A DNA stretch of 64,000 bases from JAUIKM01 sp964445695. GTDB lineage: Bacteria; Bacteroidota; Ignavibacteria; Kapaibacteriales; UBA7675. Below are positions 16,751 to 24,450 of this stretch, piece after piece; the first letter of the stretch is position 1, and every line of letters begins with the position of its first letter. A program made the translations under genes and the position numbers. The stretch is from contig CAYULF010000005.1 in assembly GCA_964445695.1 (NCBI GenBank), positions 124,001 to 188,000 of the forward strand. The letters run 5' to 3'. The notes below the pieces were generated by a model. It was not told the origin of the DNA. It searched no databases and saw nothing but the letters and a program-made list of their open reading frames with translations.

Positions 16751-16894
16751 GGCATGTAACAGATTGCGCGCCGAGGTTATCAATTCCAGTACCGTTGCCG
16801 AACCAGATTACGCGCCAGACACACATCCCCTCCGGCTCCACGCCGGATTCGCGCAGCGACTTACACACAATCATGCACTTTCTCAGAGGCTACA
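16751..16894 (+). promoter_or_regulatory. Conserved leader, copy 1
   Basis: About 144 nt before the ATG, a block reading GGCATGTAACAGATTG, then TTATCAATTCCAG and CCGTTGC aligns with blocks at the same distance upstream of two other genes in this cluster. The leader ends with CAGAGGCTACAATG, where GAGG is the ribosome binding site. It may be a promoter or a 5' untranslated regulatory RNA. This is the most diverged of the three copies. Confidence 0.5.
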
Positions 16895-18496
16895 ATGAGA
16901 ACTTTACTTCCGTTATTGCCGCGCCGGGCGGCATTCAGTTTGCTGTTGATAGGATTAACGCTGCCGCCGACGAACGCTGCGGCACAGATGCTGTTTGAGC
17001 AGCTCAGCACGGATGCCAATCAGGTTGAATTGTTTACTACCAATTACGGCATTGTGGGGCTGGATGTGCAGAGCACCACGGCAGGCGCATTCTGGCCGCG
17101 ATCCAATGATTTTCCGGGAGCATACATGTTCGGCGCCGGCGTGTGGTTCGGGGCGATTACACGTGAGAATGACAAACCGGAAAAACGCGTTTTCATGAGT
17201 TTCAACCCAAATACGAGTTTGTCCTGGGCGGCGCCGGGCGATGTTTCGGACGGTCCCGCGCTGCAGGACGACGCGGCGTCCATTGCCAAATACCGCATTT
17301 ACCGTTCGACCGATTACAATCCGGCGGGGCAGCCGCTGGACGGAGAAGCGCCGGCCTGGCCGCTGTGGAACCCGGATCAGCTTGAAACCGGAGTGTTGAC
17401 GGGCGAGCTGGGCCGCTATGTGAGCAATATCGAGGAGCGCAGTATTGCCTTGCAGCATTCCGAACCGGTGTTTGTCTCCGACGAGGATCTTGTCTGTCGG
17501 TTCAAAGACACGGATGTCAATCTGTACGAAGGCGGGGCGGCGACCGCGCGCCCGATTGGATTGCAGTTTGAACAGGCGCTATACTCCTGGGCGGACCCGG
17601 AGAATGAAAATTATGTGATGTTGCGCTACGACATCACCAACGTCAGCGGGGCCGATCTGCAGGACTGCGTGTTCGGTCTGATGAACGACTTTGATATAGG
17701 CGAGCCGCTCAATTCCACGCACCCGTCCTTAAACGATCGCATGGTTTACCACGAGGAACTGGCGGCGCGTCAAATGGTGGTAATGTGGTCGGAAAACGGC
17801 AGCGATGTGAAGTTCCAGGGTTATGGGTATTTCGGCATGGCGATGTTGCAGTCGCCGATGCTGGACGACGACAACTATGTGATTCAGGATGGCGACCCGA
17901 CCGACTACGACTCGCAGATCGGTTTAACAACAGTGCGGTACTCCGATCTGGGCAACAATCCAACGACCGACGAGGATCGCTACGACTTTATGACTTCAGG
18001 CGTTTTTGAGTCGGCTTTTGCGCCTGACGACTATCGCGTTTGGTTTGGCGGCGGAACGTTTAATCTGCGTGCGGGCGAGACGGCGCGTTTTGTCATCGGG
18101 CTGTTTTTTGCACCGAGCGTTTCCGGTGTTCCCGACGGATCGCCGGCGGACCTGGAGCGTTTAATCGCGGAAGTCGACAAAGGACACAAGCGCTGGAGCG
18201 GCCGCGTGGAGTCGAGTGTTGATCTATCCGCCGAATATGATTTTGGTCTGCAATTAAGTCCCAATCCGGTCAAAGATCAGTTGACTGTTTTGTTTAACAC
18301 GGAAACGTCCGGTGCGCAGTCGTCAATTGAAATTCTCGACCAGGCTGGGCGCATGTTGTTAACGCGGCAGCTGCGCGCGCGGGCGCAGCATGAGAGTGTC
18401 ACGTTGTCGCTGGACGGGCTGGCGGCGGGGTCGTATTTCTGTCGCTTGCGCACGGGCGAGCGGCAGCAGACGCGCGGATTTGTGCTTGTGCGATAA
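16895..18496 (+). CDS. T9SS cargo, surface paralogue 1 of 3
   Basis: A 533-residue exported protein of unknown function, homologous along its whole length to the genes at 19372 and 21444. A signal peptide (to about residue 31, ending AAAQ) is followed by a large conserved domain with blocks FWPRS, GAYMFGAGVWFGA, WAAPGD, VSDEDLVCRFKDTD and QFEQALYSW. It also has a central LRYDITNVSG domain and a beta-rich LRAGETARFV segment. The last 80 residues are a T9SS type A domain starting LSPNPVKDQL. Such proteins are found in FCB genomes as hypothetical secreted proteins. Aromatic- and Asp-rich blocks suggest a beta-sandwich binding calcium or glycans, which is inference. It ends before its own terminator. 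Confidence 0.85.
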   Translation: MRTLLPLLPRRAAFSLLLIGLTLPPTNAAAQMLFEQLSTDANQVELFTTNYGIVGLDVQSTTAGAFWPRSNDFPGAYMFGAGVWFGAITRENDKPEKRVFMSFNPNTSLSWAAPGDVSDGPALQDDAASIAKYRIYRSTDYNPAGQPLDGEAPAWPLWNPDQLETGVLTGELGRYVSNIEERSIALQHSEPVFVSDEDLVCRFKDTDVNLYEGGAATARPIGLQFEQALYSWADPENENYVMLRYDITNVSGADLQDCVFGLMNDFDIGEPLNSTHPSLNDRMVYHEELAARQMVVMWSENGSDVKFQGYGYFGMAMLQSPMLDDDNYVIQDGDPTDYDSQIGLTTVRYSDLGNNPTTDEDRYDFMTSGVFESAFAPDDYRVWFGGGTFNLRAGETARFVIGLFFAPSVSGVPDGSPADLERLIAEVDKGHKRWSGRVESSVDLSAEYDFGLQLSPNPVKDQLTVLFNTETSGAQSSIEILDQAGRMLLTRQLRARAQHESVTLSLDGLAAGSYFCRLRTGERQQTRGFVLVR

Positions 18497-18593
18497 ACGA
18501 GAGTACGGGCGAAGTTTGCAGCAATTCATCCGGCGACGCGGTTGGACCCTGGGCCGGAGGATGCGGCGATTGTTAACAGGTTGGAGGTTGTAA

Positions 18594-18632
18594 ACGGGCG
18601 GGCGGCGGATGCAGGCCGCCCGTGCTGTTTTA
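18594..18632 (+). terminator. Terminator after paralogue 1
   Basis: ACGGGCGG pairs with CCGCCCGT over a 14-base GC-rich loop and is followed by GCTGTTTT, about 100 bases after the stop. The short T-run makes it a moderate call. Confidence 0.65.
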
Positions 18633-18864
18633 ACCTCGACGACGCGGCGCGGCGACTGTGTAATTCCAGCTCGTTGACAAGCAAAATTTCATGGAAGAAT
18701 CAGCAGTCAGGTCGGAGTGAAATCTGTGGGAATTGCGAGCTTGCGCCGATGCAAAACCAACCAACAACCGTTTGCAAAGCAAAACGTTACGCAGTTTCAG
18801 ATGAAATTGAGGTGTTGGGAGGGGATTTGTGCACTTTTTTTGTCAATCCAACTAAAATAGCCGC

Positions 18865-19006
18865 GGCGTGTAACCGATGTGACGGCAGGATCATCAACCC
18901 AGGCACTGTTGCGATGCACAGCTGACCCTGTTTAAGCAACGCACGAATCATCAGCCGGCTCGGCGCGGGAGAGTTTAAACACACATGTACACGTTCAGAG
19001 GCTGCA
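18865..19006 (+). promoter_or_regulatory. Conserved leader, copy 2
   Basis: CGTGTAACCGATGTG, GGATCATCAACCCAGGCACTG-like sequence and TTGCG lie about 140 nt before an ATG that opens a broken gene. The block matches copy 3 most closely. Similar spacing and a similar GAGGCT-x-CAATG start site indicate common descent by duplication. A TTTTTTGTC stretch 25 bases upstream is also partly shared with copy 3. Confidence 0.55.
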
Positions 19007-19274
19007 ATGAAGTTCCTTACCCGCGCCTTACACTTTGCATTTGCGACGTTGTTGTTGTCTTTCTGTTTAACAAAGGCGTCTCTGCGCGGAAGGAGACAAT
19101 TAACGCGTCGCTGGATGTGTTGGCGACGGGAAGCTGTATTTGCCGTTTGTAGACGACCTGGTCGTACCGTTTTGGGCGGAAATCGATGTTTTTCTTGATC
19201 CGCGCAACTTTTTGGACGTTCCTGTATCGTTGGACCTGGATCCTTGCCCCGATATTCAACACAGAGCTCCCTGA
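19007..19274 (+). pseudogene. Decayed small secreted protein gene (two frameshifts)
   Basis: The ATG has the cluster's leader and a GAGG site and opens a good signal peptide (MKFLTRALHFAFATLLLSFC). Protein-like reading then continues in a second frame (VSARKETINASLDVLATG) and in a third (KLYLPFVDDLVVPFWAEIDV, then FLDPRNFLDVPVSLDLDPCP) up to a stop at 19272. Each shift is consistent with the loss of one base. Read through, it would encode about 88 residues. Either a real decayed gene or two assembly errors would explain this. The uninterrupted frame itself ends after 63 codons with atypical Arg/Trp/Cys-rich sequence. No homologue was recognised. Confidence 0.5.
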
Positions 19275-19371
19275 GAGTTGCACGGTCTGTCCGGATTTAT
19301 CAACCTGCATGCTGTTGGCCGGAGATTGCTCCAGGGGCGAAACAACACAAGCACACATTTGAGAGGCTACG

Positions 19372-20976
19372 ATGAGAAGTTTTTACAACGTATTGAAAAC
19401 CTGTTTGCCGGTACTGCTGATTGCAGCCGGTGTATGCCTGACGCCGTTTAACAGCTCAGCGCAGCAGTTGTTCGAGCAGCGCGCCACGGGCGCCAATGAA
19501 GTTGAATTGTTTACCACCAACTACGGCGTAACGGGCTTAAACATCGCCGGCACCTCCGCCGGTGGATTCTGGCCGCGTTCCAGCGCGCAGCCGGGCGCAT
19601 ATATGTTTGGCGCCGGCGTGTGGTTCGGGACGATTGTGGATGTGGACGGCGCGCCGGTTAAACGCATATTCAAGAGCTACAATCCAAATTCCGGCAATTC
19701 CTGGGCGGCGCCCGGCGATATTTCCGACGGGCCGGCGATACAAACCGATGCTGCGTCCGTGTCCAAATACCGCATTTACAGTTCGGTCGACTACGGCGCG
19801 GATGGGCAGCCTTTGAGCGGCGATGCGCCGGGCTGGCCGCTGTGGAGCACCGGTCAGGGCGAAGTCGGATCAAAGACGGGGAATCTGGGCGACTATGTGA
19901 GCGATGTTAACGATCGCAACATGGATGCAATGAGCGCAGGTCCGGCCTTTGTTTCGGACGAAGATCTGGTCTGCCGTTTCAAGGACAGCGACGTCAGCCT
20001 GTACGAGGGCGTCTCGGCAAACGCAAATCCAATCGGTTTGCAATTTGAACAGGCGATTTACTCCTGGACCGACACCGATCACGAAAATTTCGTGCTCCTG
20101 CGCTACGACGTGACCAACGTCAGCGGTGAAGATCTGTACGACTGTTTTATCGGGCACGCCGGCGATTTTGATATAGGCAATCCGGCGGTCAGTTCGGTGC
20201 GTGCGGCCAGCAACGATCACATCACGTACTTCGAGCAGCTGTCGGGGCGTCAGATGGTGGTACTGTGGTCGGAGAATGACGAAGATGTGCAGGGGATGGA
20301 TTATGGCTATTTCGGCGTGTCGATGATGCAGTCGCCGACGGTTGACGACGACAATTTTGTGATTCAGGACGCCGATCCAACGGATTACCGCTCGCAAATC
20401 GGTTTAACTTCGGTGCGAAACTGGGTGATTCAAAACGATCCGACGGGGGCCGAAGAAGCCTACGACTTTATCTCCGGAAATATGTTTGACAGTCAGTCCG
20501 GGTCGGGCGACAAACGGCTGATGTTCTCCTGCGGTTCGTTTAACCTGCGCGCGGGCGAAACGGCGCGTTTTGTCTTCGGGTTTTTCTTTGCTCCCAGCGC
20601 CAGCGGCATACCCAACGGCCTGTTGACGGACGTCGAACTCCTGGTGGACGAAGTGGATAAAGGCCACGAACTGTGGAGCGGCCATGTGGTTTCCAGCGTC
20701 GGCAATAACGCCGCCGCCGATTACGGTCTGCAGTTAAGTCCCAATCCCGCACGCGATCAGTTAAACGTGGAGTTTAACACGGATAGGCCCGGTGCAGACA
20801 TGACGATCGAGATTCTGGACCAGACCGGCCGCAGGTTGTTGACGCAGCGAGTGCGTGCGGCGGCGCAACAGGAGTCGGTCACACTTTTGCTGGACGACCT
20901 GGCGGCGGGCTCGTATTTTTGTCGTTTAAGTTCGGGCGACGGACATCAGACGGCGGGATTTGTGGTTGTGCGTTAG
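19372..20976 (+). CDS. T9SS cargo, surface paralogue 2 of 3
   Basis: A 534-residue homologue of the genes on either side. The signal peptide ends near SSAQ, then QLFEQRATGANEVELFTTNY and FWPRSSAQPGAYMFGAGVWF match paralogue 1 almost block for block, and the T9SS domain begins LSPNPARDQL. The start follows GAGAGGCTACG. It lacks a full copy of the conserved leader directly upstream; the leader instead precedes the broken gene before it, so this gene may be read from that promoter. Its C-terminal 60 residues are nearly identical to those of paralogue 3 (SSGDGHQTAGFVVVR in both), hinting at gene conversion or a younger duplication between 2 and 3. Function is unknown. Confidence 0.85.
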   Translation: MRSFYNVLKTCLPVLLIAAGVCLTPFNSSAQQLFEQRATGANEVELFTTNYGVTGLNIAGTSAGGFWPRSSAQPGAYMFGAGVWFGTIVDVDGAPVKRIFKSYNPNSGNSWAAPGDISDGPAIQTDAASVSKYRIYSSVDYGADGQPLSGDAPGWPLWSTGQGEVGSKTGNLGDYVSDVNDRNMDAMSAGPAFVSDEDLVCRFKDSDVSLYEGVSANANPIGLQFEQAIYSWTDTDHENFVLLRYDVTNVSGEDLYDCFIGHAGDFDIGNPAVSSVRAASNDHITYFEQLSGRQMVVLWSENDEDVQGMDYGYFGVSMMQSPTVDDDNFVIQDADPTDYRSQIGLTSVRNWVIQNDPTGAEEAYDFISGNMFDSQSGSGDKRLMFSCGSFNLRAGETARFVFGFFFAPSASGIPNGLLTDVELLVDEVDKGHELWSGHVVSSVGNNAAADYGLQLSPNPARDQLNVEFNTDRPGADMTIEILDQTGRRLLTQRVRAAAQQESVTLLLDDLAAGSYFCRLSSGDGHQTAGFVVVR

Positions 20977-21040
20977 TCTGTACGCGTGAAGCAGAGTTTC
21001 AGACCTGAAGCCTGACGGCCTTCAGTACTATTCACAGATT

Positions 21041-21080
21041 AAGGGCGCGCGGCATTGTGCCGCGCGCCCTTGTTGTTTTA
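21041..21080 (+). terminator. Strong terminator after paralogue 2
   Basis: AAGGGCGCGCGGCA pairs perfectly with TGCCGCGCGCCCTT over a 3-base loop, followed by GTTGTTTT. Fourteen GC-rich pairs make this very stable. Confidence 0.9.
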
Positions 21081-21302
21081 AAGGCTGGGACGATGTTCGT
21101 GGCCTTGAAACAGTCTGAATCTCGTGTTGCGCGTTGAAGAGAACTATTTAACTGAGAGTCGGCTGCGCACCGGGGCGATTTAAACAGAATGCCAAAACAA
21201 ACAAAATACATAATAACAGGGATAGGTGCAGTTCGTTGCAGGATTAATTGAGTGTGACGGATATTCATCTCTTTTTTCCTTTCTCCGGCTGAAAATTAAC
21301 AT

Positions 21303-21443
21303 TCCGTGTAACCAAAGTGTTGTGGGATTCATCAACTCATGCACTGCCGCGCTTGCAACACTCTGCCATATTTACTCGACTCACATCAGCTGTTTAAAGC
21401 CGCGCAGACAAACACACGGTTATCTACACTCCAGGAGGCTACA
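21303..21443 (+). promoter_or_regulatory. Conserved leader, copy 3
   Basis: CCGTGTAACCAAAGTG, GGATTCATCAACTCATGCACTG and CGCG repeat the copy 2 block at the same distance (141 nt) from the ATG. The leader closes with CAGGAGGCTACAATG, an excellent ribosome binding site. An upstream CTCTTTTTTCC stretch is also partly shared with copy 2. Confidence 0.55.
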
Positions 21444-23051
21444 ATGAATGCTCTCTACTCTGTCTTAAGGCATCCCCTTGCATTGGGATTGTTAACTACT
21501 ATGTTTTTCCTTCTGCCGCCTGTTGGCGTGGCGCAACAGTTGTTTGACCAACGAATGACGGATGCGAATGAAGTTGAAATGAATGTCACGAACATCGGCA
21601 ACATTGTGCCGGTCACTGCCGCGCCTTCCGCTTCTTTGTTCTGGCCGCGTTCAAGCGCAATGCCTGGCGCTTACATGCTTGGCGGCGGCGTGTGGTTTGG
21701 CGCATTGATTCAGGGTGAGGACGTGTTGGAAAAGCGCGTCTCAATCAGTTACAACCCGAATTCCGGCCACTCCTGGATGGCGCCGGGCGACATATCCGAT
21801 GGCCCGGAGATGCAGGAGGACGCTGCATCCATTTCAAAATACCGCGTGTATGCGTCAACCGATTACGATGCCGACGGCTCTGCTCTGGACGGCGAAGCTC
21901 CGGCCTGGCCGCTGTGGAATATCGATCAGACAGATGTTGGATCAATGTCCGGCAATCTGGGAGAATATGTCAGCAATATTAACCGGCGCAATTCGGCCGA
22001 CCAGGGCGGCGGTCCTGTCGTCGTTTCCGATCAGGATCTTGTCTGTCGTTACAAGGATACGGATGAAGGGCTGTACGAAAATGGATCGGACGATCCGCAA
22101 CCGATCGGTTTGCAGTTTGAACAGGCGGTGTATTCATGGGCCGACAGCGACCACGAAAACTTCGTGTTGCTGCGCTACGACGTGACCAACGTCAGCGGTC
22201 AGGATCTGTTCAGTTGTTTCTTTGGGCATGCGGGCGACTACGACATTGGCGATCCCGCGAATGGTGAGTTCCGCGCCGGGGCGAATGATCGTTTTGCCTA
22301 CCACAAAGAACTGGATGGACGTCAGATGGTCGTGATGTGGTCGGACAATGGGGTGGACGTTGACGATCAGAACTACGGGTATTTTGCCGTGGCGTTGATG
22401 CAGTCGCCGTCGGTAGACGCTGATGAATATATCGTTGCGAATGCCGACCCGACTGATCTGGAATCGCAGGTCGGCCTGGCAACCGTGCGCAACTGGGTTA
22501 TCCAGAACGATCCGGCGACTACTGAAGAGCGCTATGATTTTATATCGGCGCGAATCAAAGATACCCACGCGCCCGACGGAGGTGACAAACGGGTAATGCT
22601 TGCGAGTGGTCCGTTTAATCTGCGCGCCGGCGAAACGGCGCGTTTTGTGTTCGGGTTTTTCTTTGCTCCCGGCATTTCAGGCGTGCCCGACGGTTCACTT
22701 GAGGATCTGGCCGGGTTGATAGCGGAAGTTGATAAAGGTCATGAGTTGTGGAGCGGCCGCGTCGTTTCCGGCGTCGACCATGCCGAGGCAGCCGACTTTG
22801 GTTTGTCACTGAGTCCCAATCCCGCGCGCGATCAGTTAAACATAGCGTTCACGCCGGAGACGTCCGGGACACAATACACAGTAGACATTCTGGATCAGGC
22901 GGGTCGCACGCTGATGACGCAGCGAGTGCGTGCTTCGGCGCAACAGCAGTCGTTCACGCTTGTGCTGGACGACCTGGCGGCGGGCTCGTATTTTTGCCGT
23001 TTAAGTTCGGGCGATGGACATCAGACGGCGGGCTTTGTGGTTGTTCGTTAA
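21444..23051 (+). CDS. T9SS cargo, surface paralogue 3 of 3
   Basis: A 535-residue homologue of paralogues 1 and 2. The signal peptide runs to about residue 32 (GVAQQ). Shared blocks include FWPRSSAMPGAYMLGGGVWF, WMAPGDISDGPEMQEDAAS, LVCRYKDTDEGLYE and RAGETARFVFGFFFAPG; the T9SS domain begins LSPNPARDQL. The start was chosen at the ATG 7 bases after AGGAGG; a longer in-frame extension upstream lies inside the conserved leader and is not coding-like. The segment NVTNIGNIVPVTAAPSASLF differs from the other two, so the N-terminal region is the variable part of the family. Function is unknown; repeated duplication suggests surface diversification. Confidence 0.85.
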   Translation: MNALYSVLRHPLALGLLTTMFFLLPPVGVAQQLFDQRMTDANEVEMNVTNIGNIVPVTAAPSASLFWPRSSAMPGAYMLGGGVWFGALIQGEDVLEKRVSISYNPNSGHSWMAPGDISDGPEMQEDAASISKYRVYASTDYDADGSALDGEAPAWPLWNIDQTDVGSMSGNLGEYVSNINRRNSADQGGGPVVVSDQDLVCRYKDTDEGLYENGSDDPQPIGLQFEQAVYSWADSDHENFVLLRYDVTNVSGQDLFSCFFGHAGDYDIGDPANGEFRAGANDRFAYHKELDGRQMVVMWSDNGVDVDDQNYGYFAVALMQSPSVDADEYIVANADPTDLESQVGLATVRNWVIQNDPATTEERYDFISARIKDTHAPDGGDKRVMLASGPFNLRAGETARFVFGFFFAPGISGVPDGSLEDLAGLIAEVDKGHELWSGRVVSGVDHAEAADFGLSLSPNPARDQLNIAFTPETSGTQYTVDILDQAGRTLMTQRVRASAQQQSFTLVLDDLAAGSYFCRLSSGDGHQTAGFVVVR

Positions 23052-23186
23052 AACCCGTTGAATCTGTACCTTCAGCTCATCTTCCGGCGGCTTTGTCTGT
23101 TAGTCAAACGCCGCCGCTGTGCGACAGATCCAAGACGTGAGTCTGTTCGCATTGCGCGAGGGGGCGCAGTGATTGAGTCTGAAGTA

Positions 23187-23218
23187 GCGATGGGCGCTGC
23201 GGCAACAGTGCCCATCGC
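23187..23218. other. Perfect 9-bp hairpin downstream of paralogue 3
   Basis: GCGATGGGC and GCCCATCGC flank a 14-base loop, about 135 bases after the paralogue 3 stop. GTGTTTAAAT follows, a weak T-run, so it may terminate that transcript. Confidence 0.5.
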
Positions 23219-23283
23219 TGTGTTTAAATCCCGCCGACAGTCCTTCAGCCTGCAACGCAAGGCCTGCCAATAAAGAAACCTGA

Positions 23284-23302
23284 AACCCACAGACTGTGGG
23301 TT
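23284..23302. promoter_or_regulatory. 19-bp near-perfect palindrome
   Basis: AACCCACAG and CTGTGGGTT are separated by one A. Such tight symmetry without a loop suits a dimeric protein-binding site better than an RNA hairpin. It lies between two convergent genes, so it does not look like a normal promoter operator. Confidence 0.4.
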
Positions 23303-23383
23303 CCAAATACCGTGGTTAACAAAAGAGAAAAGCCAGCCGTTGAGAAACGGCGCAGCGGTCTGAGTCAGGTGTCCGGAGTGTGT

Positions 23384-23421
23384 TAAACAAAAATGGCGCC
23401 GTGAGTGCTTCACGACGCCAT
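23384..23421 (-). terminator. Terminator after the HDOD gene
   Basis: Read on the minus strand, ATGGCG...TCGTGA pairs with TCACGG...CGCCAT (two short stems with mismatches between them) and is followed by TTTTTGTTT. It lies about 30 bases after the HDOD stop. Confidence 0.85.
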
Positions 23422-23452
23422 GGGAGTTTTGGTCGCTATTAAACGTCTTAAA

Positions 23453-24337
23453 TCAGAAGTCGGCGCCGCCGTCTTCGAGCATTTCCTCGACGTCCTTGAC
23501 CAGGCTGTCCAATTTGGATGCGTCGATGCCCGCATTGGCCAGAACGGCCTCGCTGATCTCGGCCCATTCGGCTACGTCGGGCGTTTCGCGAATAATGTTA
23601 ACAGCGTGTTCGGCCATTTTAACAACCGTCAGCATGTCGATCGTCTTTTTGGATTCTTCGTCGCCCTGCAGCGTGGCGGCCGTCAGATCGTGATGCAAAA
23701 GCACGCAGCGCAGGTGCTCCTCGGGCAGATCCCAGGATTTGCAGACCACATAACCGACGATGGCGTGATCGCTGCCGTATTTTTCGTTCTCGACGTCCGT
23801 TATTTTGCGTTCGGACGAAGCCTGCGCCGCGGTATAGACTTCCTCGTAATCCTTGAATCGCTGGCTGAGAAGTGGAATGCCGCAGTTCATAAACAGGCCG
23901 GCCACATAGGCCTCGTCCGGCGCTACCGTCAGTCGCAGCTTGCGCGCCAGGAAGAGCGCCGCACCCGCCACCGCGTTGGAACGCGCCCAGAAATCCTGCA
24001 TAAACTGGCCCTTGATAAAACTGGAGGCGGCCTGGAGTGAAAGGCTCATGACAACACAAAATACGTTGCGGTAGCCGAGCTGCAGGACGGCGTGCTGAAT
24101 TGAACCGATTTTACCCCGCGCGCCGAAAAATGGCGAGTTGGCGCGTTTAATCGTCGCAGCGCTGATGCGCACATCCGAGCCGATAATATCCGTAATGCGT
24201 TGCATATCCGGATCCTCTTTGGCCTGCTCCGCCATGAGGTCCTTGATAATCGCAAGCTGAGCGGGAATGGTAATACCCGACAGGATCGACTGAGTCGCTT
24301 TCAGGCGCTCCTGAAAATCTGTATTCATGCAGTGCAT
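23453..24337 (-). CDS. HDOD-domain signalling protein
   Basis: A 294-residue cytosolic protein consisting of one HDOD domain, a catalytically inactive relative of HD phosphohydrolases used in bacterial signalling output. The pattern RANSPFFGARGKIGSIQHAV, then LQLGYRNV at about residues 65-92, is the HDOD core; the VLLHHDLT segment retains only part of an HD site. A short acidic helical tail (VEEMLEDGGADF) follows. Two ATGs, three codons apart, could start it, with no clear ribosome binding site. It is transcribed alone and has its own terminator. Related proteins act in two-component or cyclic-di-GMP pathways, but no partner is adjacent. Confidence 0.85.
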   Translation of the reverse strand: MHCMNTDFQERLKATQSILSGITIPAQLAIIKDLMAEQAKEDPDMQRITDIIGSDVRISAATIKRANSPFFGARGKIGSIQHAVLQLGYRNVFCVVMSLSLQAASSFIKGQFMQDFWARSNAVAGAALFLARKLRLTVAPDEAYVAGLFMNCGIPLLSQRFKDYEEVYTAAQASSERKITDVENEKYGSDHAIVGYVVCKSWDLPEEHLRCVLLHHDLTAATLQGDEESKKTIDMLTVVKMAEHAVNIIRETPDVAEWAEISEAVLANAGIDASKLDSLVKDVEEMLEDGGADF

Positions 24338-24450
24338 CCACTATCGATGAAAAAGGCATATCCTGGTCGCCCGAAAATATCCTTTTTTAACAAGTGAACA
24401 AAGAATCGGCCCTGCGAGCGGGGTATGCCTGCGCCTGCCGGGCCGTCGTA

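Noticed and set aside
19017..19358. 113-codon minus-strand frame over the broken gene
   Set aside because: It is uninterrupted, but has no signal peptide, no recognisable motif and no ribosome binding site, whereas the plus strand has leader, binding site and signal peptide. Kept as an alternative only.
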